This document shows positions 22,438 to 33,800 of a DNA stretch of 64,000 nt, in pieces. Numbering within the stretch: the first letter of the stretch is position 1; the number at the start of each line of letters is the position of its first letter. Source of the DNA: Branchiostoma floridae (Eukaryota > Chordata > Leptocardii > Amphioxiformes > Branchiostomatidae); assembly GCF_000003815.2 (NCBI RefSeq), contig NC_049992.1, forward strand, positions 14,062,648 to 14,126,647. Reading direction: 5' to 3'. A program made the position numbers and the translations under genes. The notes under the pieces were generated by a model, which did not search any database, had not been told where the DNA came from, and was given only the letters and a program-made list of their open reading frames with translations.

Positions 22438-25400
22438 TCAGTTTGACTTCTGCCAAAACTTTCCTCCACTCCCGCGTAGCCTACAAAAAAGAGAAAAATT
22501 AACATCAATCGTTTTGTTTATCATTCTTGGAATGAGCAACTCCCTTCTTACAGTTTTTATTTAGATACAAAAGTTGCAAAATGTTTAAGAGAATAATGCC
22601 GGCTTATAAATATTTCTCTCCTTTATCAAAATTCCCTTTCAACGGTCTTTCTTTTGGTAATAAAACTTTTAAATACTCCCCTCGCTTTAAAATGGAGCAT
22701 GTCTAGCCTAGCACACTTGTCTGACTTGTCGAAATGAGTAAGGGTCCTTGCCAGAGTGAGAGGATCAAATAAATCTGTCAGGGTACTGTAAATGCAGTTA
22801 AGTTTGCAGGGATTTAATTTTGCACTAGTGGAAAAAAGACTTTTTGTGGTGGTTTTAAGTTCGCGGCAGCACCATGCACTGTAGTCTCTTACTGCCATGG
22901 AAAAATATTTGCGGTGGTTTGAAATTTGCGGTGAAGTGGCCACCACGAAAACCGTGAACATAAAACCACCGCAAACATTTCTGCATTTACAGTATTCAGT
23001 TTGTACTGTTCAGTACAAACCTGGTATGTTACGCCATAAGGCGGTTTGCTGGGGATGTGAAACAAATAAACAAACAAACAAACAAACCCCTTGACTTTGG
23101 AGGACTTGCGTGCAGGTTTCTCCTGAGGAGCGTGAGTTGGCTCCTGGCTGTCGGCCTGCATGTGCTGATCCACATCTTGAGATGCTTTTATTGTCTTCTT
23201 CAGGTTAGCTACCTGTTCCAACAGGAAAACAGTCATGAGTGGGAATGTTTCTTCTTTATGACACTCCATATAAACATTACACTATATGCAACAGCTTACT
23301 GACATGATCAGAATGTACTTTATTGTAAAATACAGTTCTTAGCTGTGGCTAGTGGAAGTGACAAGCCTTTGTGGCAGTGGCAGGCCTTTGGGGCATGTTC
23401 AGGCATGACGCACCCACTATACATAAGTCAAGGGTAGGAGGAACCCCTTACATCCTTGATCGGAAGTACTCCCTGCAGAGCGATACTCAAAATAACAAGC
23501 TGCATCTGCTGGGGCCATCTTACAGGTGGCATGCAGTTGTTGTCCCTGTGAGACTTAGTGTGTCAGCAGACAAGAGGGTGGAGAAGGAAGTGCACACTCC
23601 CTCCTCACCTTAAAAAGTCAAGTGCAGCCCTGGACACCAGGTCTGACTACCGGTACCTTTGTCTTCCGGGACAGATGGATGCCTACATTTGAATAACAGT
23701 GTCTTCCATTTAACTCAAACAGAACAGTTGAGAACTTGAGAATCCTGTTCCTCACCTCTGCTTCTATCTGCTGCTTGTTTTTGATCTGCTGCTCCTTGTA
23801 GCCGTTAGCCCTGCTGATCTGGGTCTCTATCCCTGCCAACACCTGTTCACAGCCATTACACCTGGGAGGGGGAGGAACCAAAACATCAAGATGTTAGCAG
23901 CAATATGGATCTGTGTGCTTAAGGAAACACTCCATGCATTTTCTACTTTTGATAGCATTGAATTTGAATCATTCTTTGTACATCGATCCCTTTTGCAGCA
24001 CCATTCTTTCTGCAATCTACCATCACCATCCCCTTCATAGCTCCATCCAAAGTGGCATTCTCTGTTTAATAAGAAGCCTAACCCTATACCCTGAATAAAA
24101 ATTTTACTGACAATAGCTATCAGTGTACTCACCAGGATTTTTTCACAGTGTAGGGGCATCTTAGTGCTGCAAAGCCATGTGGTAAGTGTGAGCAATGTGG
24201 TTGGTCTGAGGGAATCCTTCCCCCAATTTTTGTTATTTATAATCCTTAGAAACACTATTTCCTGCATTTTGAGGATCAAATTTAGTAAAATAAAGCCAAT
24301 TTTTGTGATCTTTGTCACAAAGCAACAGGAAAGTCATGTTTGCTGGTTGAAACACAGCATATGGGTCCAAAAACACAGCATAGGGGTCCAAAACACAGCA
24401 TGGGGGCCCAAATCACAGTGTAGGGGCACGCTATGCTGAAAAGGCCTGTCGAGAACACTGGCTATACTTGTAGGTAACATAGTTCCTCACCATTCCTGTA
24501 ATGTGTTGACAATCTCCTCTATTGCCTCTGGTCTGATGTCCCTACCGATGGCATAGTCCACTTCTAGCTGTTGGTTCTTCTGGTCTAGCTTGCCACCAAT
24601 AATGTCAGCATAAACTGTCTCTATGATTAGATCCTGTGAAAACAACAAATGACTGTATAAACTCCAATGTCTCTCTGGTACTACAGCATTATTGCAAAAA
24701 TCTATATAGAGTTTGCCCCAGTATCAGAAGTAATTCTACACCACAAGCAATCTGCCACTACTCACCACAAAACTCTTCACATGGAAAGGTGTTGTCTGTT
24801 TTATGTTAAACAGAATCTAGATATACTGATAGCACTGAAATGTCATGTCTTAACATACTACTACTAGTACATGTAAATGCTGTCACTCCTTGATAAGGGA
24901 ATCTTAAAGTAGCATTTAGTACTCAGGGCTCGAAATACTTTTTTCTGCATACCTGCACTGGTGCAGGTAACATTAAAAATTACCTACACCAGACAAATTC
25001 TACCTGAATTTAGGAAGTATGGATCATACTGAAATTGTTCAGGAACCATTGCTATTTTTTCTTTTATATCTTGTAGGTAGTAACAGAAAATGCAGCGAAT
25101 AACAATCCACATACAGCTACATTATAGGACAGTTATGTATAAAACCCAGTACATGTCGGATTGTCCAGTGCAGGTTAGGTGCATGTAGACATTAGAAATA
25201 CCTGCACAGCTCTAATTTTACCCGCACTAACCTGCATATGCAGGTGGTATTTCGAGCCCTAGTACTGTACCAATACAGCTTGAGATCAATAGAACAATAA
25301 AAGGTGCTTTGCAAAAAGAGTAGATTTAAATCCATTAAATAACCAAGATGTACCTCTTGAAATATAGTTTGTTTGTTTATTTACTTCAATCTCCATTAGA

Positions 25401-26917
25401 CTTTACAAATGCAAATATTGAAATTTTAGAAATATTAGAATAATATCAATAAGAAAATTAGTACTACACTTACACCACAAAATTTGGAAGCTCTGACCCC
25501 CAGAGGAAGGGAGTGTGTGGAGTACTGGGGCAGAAAAGTATAGTGATGACACGAAGAAGAAGACCACAAAAAAGACAAGAAAAAAAGATCAGGAAAAGCT
25601 TGATTCCCCTCACCTCTAGTTCTCTCAGGTTCTTCATATCAAGTTCTTGCAGAAGAGTTGAATATGGAATGCACTGTGGTGGCAAGAACACATGAATCAT
25701 CAAAATGGTTAAAAGGGCACAGTACATTTTTCTAAATACACTATCATAGAAAACTTCAGTAAAACTAAAAATTTATTCATACCTTCTTGACTTATCCTGT
25801 TTCAAAGTCTGTATCTGAAATGCCCCAAACAGTTCCAAATAAAGCTGATAGAGGGCCAATATTATGTCAATGTTCGGAGTTTATTTTCCTAAGCACAACA
25901 GCTATCTTCCATCCTAAAATCATAGCACGTGCAGAAGTTCAGAACACATGACATTTAAGTCAGAAATACTGCTGCTGCACCATGGACAGCCGATAGGGGG
26001 CCAACAAACAAAATATCATAAGATAAATCATGCTCAACAACTTCTCGAGTTATGCTCTTCACAGGCAGACAGATATGCAGACAGTCAGACACAGCTAAGG
26101 TAAAAAGTCAATACAGTAAACTGTGCAATGTTTTCTATACACAGCCAGTACTATGATATTACCTTGCACTTAGCAGCTAGTGAGACCACAGTCAAGTGCT
26201 TCAGTTTCTTCACCTGGGCTGCACTGAGCTCAGGAAAGTTGTCTGTATTTGCTGTAAAGAACACAAGGATGTAATTGATATATGAATGTTTGGCATGAAA
26301 AATGTTCACCATCAAATTGTATTTCCAACCTTTCTTTCCTAGAATACTATTCAGAATCTCAATTATTGATGCTGTTATTGAAATGATTACACATACATTA
26401 GCTAGTGTGTACAAAACAACAATCTATTTTAGGAATTATTCTGATATTACATGTACTGTCAGTCTGTCAGTTATTATTTTCATACCTTTGTAGTCTGCAT
26501 ATGTACCATAGGCAAACAAATTCAGGAGGTTCCACCATTTTGCATTGGCGCCATCTGAAAGCTATTGAAAAAGAATTAGAAGAATATCTTTAATACCAAC
26601 ACAATGCAGATGATAGATGATAAAGTATACTACAAAAGCAACAAAGTAACCTCTACATACAAGGAAAATGGCTATCTTACAATTTACAAGTTATGAAGAG
26701 AAGACAAAACATTGATGATGCTGGTCATTCGTACCTCTTGTATATTGGGGAGATCCAGAAGATCTCCGAACACGTAGACAGAAGGTGCCTCAGTAACCTG
26801 CTGTATGAGAGCTACTGCTGCCGACCCCTTCGCACCTTTGGCCAAGATCAAGAAGGGTTCTAAGGCATTCTGGGTAGAGGCATGTACTTGTGGGGCGGTC
26901 GATGTTCCTTGTGCCAT
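22438..26917 (-). CDS. COPS7: COP9 signalosome complex subunit 7
   Basis: Eight exons on the minus strand: 26735-26917, 26486-26561, 26163-26251, 25614-25673, 24491-24633, 23756-23861, 23088-23212, 22438-22480. All have GT/AG borders and compatible phases, totalling 825 nt (274 residues plus stop), close to the 264-275 residues of vertebrate COPS7A/B. Recognisable blocks are [64 protein letters not shown] and [10 protein letters not shown], and the C-terminus [14 protein letters not shown] matches the family's conserved tail. The subunit has a PCI domain (roughly residues 1-160) and helps assemble the CSN complex that removes NEDD8 from cullins. A 5' UTR exon ending near 27489 (donor GTATGC) is likely, spliced to an acceptor near 26932. 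The last donor (GG|GTTTGT) is supplied by a retroposon tail. Introns hold at least two 5-bp-TSD transposons. Confidence 0.95.
22750..23087 (+). mobile_element. Retroposon 3' end with (CAAA)n tail touching COPS7 exon 7
   Basis: Same 3' end as 12785-12905, here split by the MITE at 22792-22994. Its CAAA tail ends where COPS7 exon 7 begins (23088). Confidence 0.75.
22792..22994. mobile_element. Tc1/mariner-like MITE inserted in a retroposon tail
   Basis: Ends CTGTAAATGCAG and CTGCATTTACAG flanked by TA on both sides. Body with GGATTTAATTTTGC, CACCATGCACTGTAGTCTCT. A second copy with a lost left end lies at 44932-45087. Confidence 0.85.
24121..24460. mobile_element. MITE with CAGTGT-CTC ends and 5-bp duplication
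   Basis: Ends CAGTGTACTCACCAGG and CCTGTCGAGAACACTG; exact 5-bp duplication GCTAT on both sides. Inside are repeats of ACACAGCATAGGGG. Located in COPS7 intron 5. Confidence 0.88.
24924..25261. mobile_element. MITE, CAGGGCTCGAAAT ends, CTGCA body (copy E)
   Basis: Ends CAGGGCTCGAAATAC and GTATTTCGAGCCCTA; exact duplication GTACT on both sides. The body has CCTGCACTGGTGCAGG-like palindromes instead of GTGCACCCA. COPS7 intron 4. Confidence 0.9.
25790..26100 (-). repeat. Copy of the 'AACTCGAGAA ... GGCCCCCTA' dispersed repeat
   Basis: Read on the minus strand it has ATAACTCGAGAAG, TTGGCCCCCTATCGGC and GTTCTGAAC in the same order as the tandem family at 46785-47530. Confidence 0.6.
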
Positions 26918-27842
26918 AACTCAAACTGGAAGCATTAAGAGAAATGTTAGCCAAGAAGAACAAAACAATAGTGCAATTTTCTCCTATTTGTTTTCAGATT
27001 ACACTGTCATCTTATGCATAAGCATAAGACCAGTCCAACTGTCATGGAACCCTAAGCCCAATAACTTCTGGAGTCCAGTCCTACCGTCATGGACCCCCCA
27101 TAACTTCTGGAGTCAAGTCTTACATCAGGCATATGTAGTACAGTGCATGGACCCCTGGCCCTTTCAGTATACGTTGTGGAGTACCTCTAGAGCTGACGAC
27201 CACTTAATGGTGGAACCCGCTACTTTTGTATATTTGCAATTGGCATGTATCCAGGGATGTTTTACACTGGCATCTGTTTCTAAATGCGTGAAAGCTGGCT
27301 CGTACTCAGTCATAGTCCGTGTCGAGAGACCTGTCTGTAGTCCATGATCAGCCCCCCTCCCACAACAAAACCTGATACATGTAGTGATACACATGCAAAC
27401 GAAGTCATGCCGTATTTTAACAGTTTTTACGCAGACACCAGTCTATCTAGGTTATAAATCGGTGACTAAACATCTTGCATACCTTCTGTTTCAATGAAGC
27501 CCCCCAAAATGCTGTTTTGGCGTTACTTGAGTGCTCACACAGGTGCTGACACCACAGACACGGGATTGCGTTCTACCTCAGGAGTCCTTCCCACAATGCA
27601 CCGCGGTGGTGACCTCTTGTAACCCCGAAAGGGTGGTCTTGCCGGTGGACCAACCTCCTTGGGAAGACCAAGAAGAGTCCTCTTTAATATCAAACAGAAA
27701 AAGACCCAAAGCTTCGTGTATGAGTGGCTTGTTTGGTAACATGAGAGACTTTTGGAGACGTTAACTGACGTGATTATTTTACTTTTCCCTCACCTTCAAG
27801 GCTTGACCGTCGGACGCCTGACGGTAACGTAAATCGTCCAAC
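26918..27842. promoter_or_regulatory. Shared promoter region between COPS7 and the MFSD8-like gene
   Basis: The two start codons face away from each other. With the likely COPS7 5' UTR exon ending at 27489, the divergent starts would be only a few hundred bases apart. A CRE-like TGACGTGA lies at 27769-27776. At about 27025-27125 there is an imperfect duplication of a ~48-bp stretch containing CATAACTTCTGGAGTC. Confidence 0.5.
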
Positions 27843-30800
27843 ATGGAACTCGGGACTCAGAAACTTCTGACCAACATCGGTCTCGGCTTCTGGTTTCTCA
27901 TCGCCGGTGTGGAGTATGGTAAGATGGTTGCTACTCTTGATCTGCACCTGTATGAGCACGCCGTAGCTGCGTTTTTGTGCATCCAATGTGGTGTCAAGGC
28001 GCGCCAGGAGGTCCTATTGGATTTGCATGTGTTACCGTACCTTCATACAAATTATACAAAATGTCCAAAGTCCAAATATGCTTTACAGCCCTTATCAGCC
28101 CTTGTCTGTCAATGGCCAAATGTCACTATTGGCAAATGTAAAATCGTAACAGGATTTCGGACCATAGGGCGTTCACCAATGTGAAACAAGTTTGATTCAT
28201 TTACGGTCTTTGCACATGGCTCGTTCTCATGGAGTACCCTTTCAAATTTTGACACTAAAGTAAAGTTGACTAAACCAACCCCTGCAGTTCCTAAAAAGCC
28301 GCTTGGGGTCCCAAACCTACTCTTTGCATCAAGAGCTATCTACCACACAAAAAGTACAGCCATTGTATGTCCAGAACTCGTGATACCCAACCAGGATGTT
28401 CTGCTGCAGTATCAAAACAAACCACTTGGGGGCCCAAAATCTTTTCCAGGTCTCACCAAGATCTACCCAGTCATACCAAATACCAATACAATCTAGGCAT
28501 TCTTCAGTTATACTTCTACACACATACATACACACAAACGCTACCGAAAACATAACCTTCTCAGGGCTTGAAATACTGGGTGCATGTGCACCCAGGTGCA
28601 CCCAAAATTGGAGCTGTGCACCCAATTATTTTCTGTGGGTGCACAGGGTGCACCCAAATATTTTCTTAGGTTTATGTACGTAAAGATATCAAAGTATGCA
28701 AGTATTCATCATATTCTTGATATCTAAGTGTTAGAAAGATAATAAAAAGGTGTCATGGTACTTGTTTAAGAATTTGATAGCTTAGTTTTATTGTTAGGTT
28801 ATTACTTAATTTACGTGGTGCACCCAAAACTTTTTTGGTGCACCCATTTTTTTTAGCTGTGTGCACCAGTGCACCTAATCCCAAAAATGAATTTCGAGCC
28901 CTGCTTCTTGGCGAAGGTAACAATATACAAATAACAAAGCAGTAAATCTAAGTCAAATGGAATGTTTCTTGTATTTTTTTTCAACCTTGCCTATCATCCA
29001 CACAGCTGTCATCCTGCCCACAGCCTGGCTGTATGTAGAGTCTCTTGGAGGTGACAAGTTCTTCTTCGGGATGGTGTTCTCATCTTTCAGCGTAGCCAGC
29101 CTGGTTTTTGGAATCGTCTTCGGAATCTGGGCTGACCAAGTTGGGAAGACCAAATGGATTGTAATCTTCGCTAACATGTGGGGAATAGCAGGTAGAGTAA
29201 CAACAGCATTGTGATTTATGAATAAAGACTGAACCAAAACATGACAGGAAGAATGGGAAGTTACCCAAATTTTTGGCTGATTCTGTCAGCCTTGTTCACA
29301 TATTGTACCTGTATACCGCTACTTTTGAGAGATGACATTACAAACTAGCGGCATCTATCTGACAGAGTCAACCGAAATTTTCAACATTGGCATTATTACC
29401 AACACAGATTAATATTCACACTAGTGTTAGTGGGATCGCGTGGCACAGCAGCAGCATGTTTGTTTGGGACTGAGAGGTCTCGAGTTCAAATCCTGCCATG
29501 TCACCGATCTTGTGCCCTTGGGAAAGGCAATTTTCACGGCTTTCCTCACTTAACTTGGGTGAAAATGAGTACCTTGCTCCGGCTTATTAGGGCAGGACTC
29601 CCTCGTATAGGACATAAAAATTAAAAATGGATGTCCCGTGTTGGGGGAGAGCCACATCCCACACAAGCTAAAGAACCCACCGCACCTTTCAAAAAAGAGT
29701 AGGGGCATGCCTCAGTATGCGATGGTACAAATCTTACAGTTGGTATACATTTGTATAGGCTACAGAAGTCTTCAGCTTGTTGAAGTTGGTAGCCTCAAAA
29801 AAAGAAGGAGTCTATTGTCATGTTTCAGGTAAATTTTTTTTTTTTTCATTTCAGCTTTAGTTCAGGCACTTGATCCATATCAAGTGACAACAATTAATAT
29901 AAAAACATGATTAACAATGTATGTGTTAAACAGGACATGCTTCACTCTAAAGGTGAACTTGAATTTTCAAACCAGGGAATTCGTAGTCTGTGTAACGCAA
30001 ACTCCGCTATCCGGAGCTTGTAGGCAATGTACGACGGGCCTGAGAAGCGCGATTAAATCAGGCTAGGGAATTGGCTCTAGTGTAAAAGTCTTTGATCAAA
30101 GAGCAGATCGATTCATCATCACAGTCAGGTCCGAGATTTTGTACAGCATACTCAAAATGATGAGAGTTTATATATTTTAGATCGTATCATACTTTTCTAA
30201 TGTTCCTCCAATACATCTGCCCCTCCCCAGGAAATATGCTGTATTCTGTAGGGACCTCCAAGTACCTAATCCTGGGGTCACGGCTGCTGTCAGGGGCAGG
30301 GGCAGGGGTGGGGTCAGCCATCATGGCTCATCTAACCCACACCACCACCAACCAGGAGAGGACCAGGATATTCTCTTACTTCATCGCTACACGGTTTATT
30401 GGTATCATGGTCGGTAAGTCATGAAAGGTATTCATTTAGACTCTGTTGCAGTCTTCAAAGTGGGCTGTTTTTTAGTGTGTCTGTGTGTGTGTGTGGGGGG
30501 GGGGGGGGTTGGTTTGTGCTTTTTAATGTTGGCTGGGTTCTCTTGTGCCAGGAAAGGGAGTTTGCCGTGATAGCGATTTTGCCCGAAGGAGACTGCAACG
30601 GAGTCTATTCATTTTCGTTTCCACGACACTGGCATTCAAACATGTATTCCATTTAAAAACACATATGCCAGTAGATGCCATACTTTGTACCTTGTACAAT
30701 TGTTGTGCAATAAAATTATTATTATCATCATTACTGTTATTGTATTGTTACTATTATTGTTGTTGTATCATGTGTTATTAGAGTTTAGAGTTTATTTTGA

Positions 30801-33800
30801 TCCACAATTAGCCTCATCAGAGGCTATTCTTCCTGTGGTCACATACATATTTACACAAATGCATACGTGCAGTTATTATGTATTATCATTACTATTATTA
30901 TCATTACTACTGCATTTATATAAATACTATTATCATTATTGTTATCATCATCATCATCATTATTTTTAATTTTATAAAACTTACACGTTTATTGAAATTG
31001 TCCCCACATGCATATTAATGTCACTGCCATCTGGTGTTTTCATTTTGATGTAGGGCCAGGGTTCAACTTTGTTCTGAGGCTGTGTGATTTCTACATTGGT
31101 CCTATCAAAATAGATGCATACACAGCACCAGGGGTAAGTCTTTTGAAAGTATTTTTTGCCACTTACTAGTATCAGTGTAAGATTTACTAACTGTAGGTGT
31201 ATAGAAAAAAATCGGGTGTGCCTAAATACCACAAACGACCACAAACGACTCAGAAACACCACAAACGACCACAAACGACTCTAATATGCAGTGTATATGG
31301 GTCAAAAGCCTTGTGTGGCGCTCTGGAGACATTGTTTATACATTGAAACCGGCGGACTAACTTAAAATAACTGGTGAATACGTAGGACTTGCTGCGTTTC
31401 TTAAATTCATAAATGTGTAAACAATGTCTCCAGAGTGCCAAACAAGGTTTTTGGCCAATATACACTGCATATTAGAGTCGTTTGTGGTCGTTTATGGTGT
31501 TTCTGAGTCGTTTGTGGTCGTTTGTGGTGTTTAGGCAGACCAAAAAAAAATCACTATCTTTTTGTGGAAGGTTAAAATGTATTCAAAAAACATAATTGTG
31601 ATCTTGAAATTACTTGAATTAAAAGAGGATAAGTTGTACATTTGGATTAACAATGAATGGAGGAAAGTGTTTTGATTAATATTTGATATTCTTTCAGGTC
31701 TTCATGGCTGCTTTGACCATCTTACTGCAAATATACATGGTCTTTTTCGTCCATGACCTCCCCTACATTGATGACGAACCAGACAGTAAAAGTCCCTCCA
31801 CTACAAGAGAAGATGCACAAAGCTCTACAATTGTGTCCTCCAATAGCTTGCCCTCTGTGGCAGATAATTCTCAAGGAACAAGGGAGGAGAGTAATCCAAG
31901 TCTTTCCCACAATAGTACATCATATGTACTTGATGGAAGTAGTGAAAACAGCAGAAACTTGGCAACTAGTTCTAATAACCAACAGTCATATGAATCTTTT
32001 CATACATGTCGCTCTAACGTTCACTCTGTGACAGTGGAAAGTCTAGACTTTTACAAGACAGCTAGTGCTGAAAATGTTCCCAATGGGGATGCTGAAGGAC
32101 TTATGAATGGTACTCTATCACAACCAAATGGAGTAGTAAACAGTGAGCATCAGGATTGTGCATCAGAGGTGGAGGATGGCATGACAGTGAGTGTCAGTGA
32201 TGGAGCTACACTGGATAAGGTTAGTAATTTACTCTGCAGTGGTCTGGAACCTAAAACAATTACTTGTACCCACTTATTAATAAATGTTTAATTTTTTTGG
32301 TAAATCTTTCTCTTAGATTATTCGACTGGAAATCTATTGTCACATTGTTTTCTAAACTGTTTTAGTACATCTACTATTTATCTGTGTATGCTTTTGTGTA
32401 CTCTCATTCTATTGATGAGAACAAAATGAATTTTCAGACAGATTTTTAAAAAAATGTAAAAACTGTTTCTATAGATAGTATGGAAATAGTCTAAATTCCT
32501 ATGATAATTTCCGATTTTAGCCTGAACTTAAAAGAAAAGTTTATTTTGACCTTGGTACCTTGTACCTTGATACATCTTTGGCCTAAGCCGTTTTTCAAGA
32601 TTTAGTATTTTATTGTTATATCCTTTTAGGTGTTGTAGTTACATCATTGTTCATGTAAGAAGCTTCCCTTCAGTTACTGGTGAATGGAATCTTATGAAAT
32701 GTTGCAGTGTGTTTACATGTAGTTCTGAATGTGATTACTCCTCAGGCCCCAAACCAAGCACCTGATCAACCAGACCATCTAGACAAACCATCCTATTTTA
32801 CATTATTATCAGGTAATCTATATTCTACCTCTCTACTGACTTACATGAAATTCATCTCTAATGTAGAAAGTAAAGGAAAAGGAGAAGGTCTAGTTGTGAA
32901 ATGTAGTATTAACGTAGCAGGGCTCGAAATACTGGGAGCATGTGCACCCAGGTGCACCCAAAATTGGAGCTGTGCACCTAATTATTTTCTGTGGGTGCAC
33001 AGGGTGCACCCAAATATTTTCTTTGGTTTATGTATATAAAGATATCAAAGTATACTAGACATCATATTCTTGACATCTAGGTGTTAGAAATATAATAAAA
33101 ATGTCTGTCATGATAACTTGTTTAAGAATTTGATAGCTTGTAACTAAGTTTTATCATTAAGTTATTACTTAAATTTAAGTGGTGCATCCAAATGTTTTTT
33201 GTGCACCCATTTTTTTTAAGCTGGGTGCACCAGTGCACCTAATCCCAAAAATGAATTTCGAGCCCAGCATAGTAAGTTTATATAATTTTTTTTCAGATGT
33301 ATTGAGAGAAGAAACAGTTGTGTTATTGGCTGTTCAATTCTGCATTGTATTCAACCAGGTCACAATTGAGGTTAGTATTCTACTCAGTTTTCAACATTCA
33401 CCTGGTCTTGAATTTTTCAAATGTTTATTTAAACTGTATGAAATCTTGGAACATCTTGTGATTTGGAGGAACATTTATCTTTGTGTCAGTAGGATTGAGT
33501 ATTCCCATTATATATATTAGATATATTCTAAAGCTCTATTATGTTTTATTAACATCTCTTTGAGTCAGAATTATTGATATTGTTGATACCTCTGCTTTCA
33601 GGTGATTGTGACACCAATAACAGACAAATTGTTCAGGTGGGGAGAGAAAGAAAATAGCATTTTCTACATCTGTGCAGCTGCAGAGGTAAGTGGGACTGCA
33701 ATAATATATATATTAATCAGAGAAATTTGCATTTAAGAAAGATGACAGACCAGATTTGCAACTGGCAGACATGCGTCATTTTGATTTTTTATAATACACA

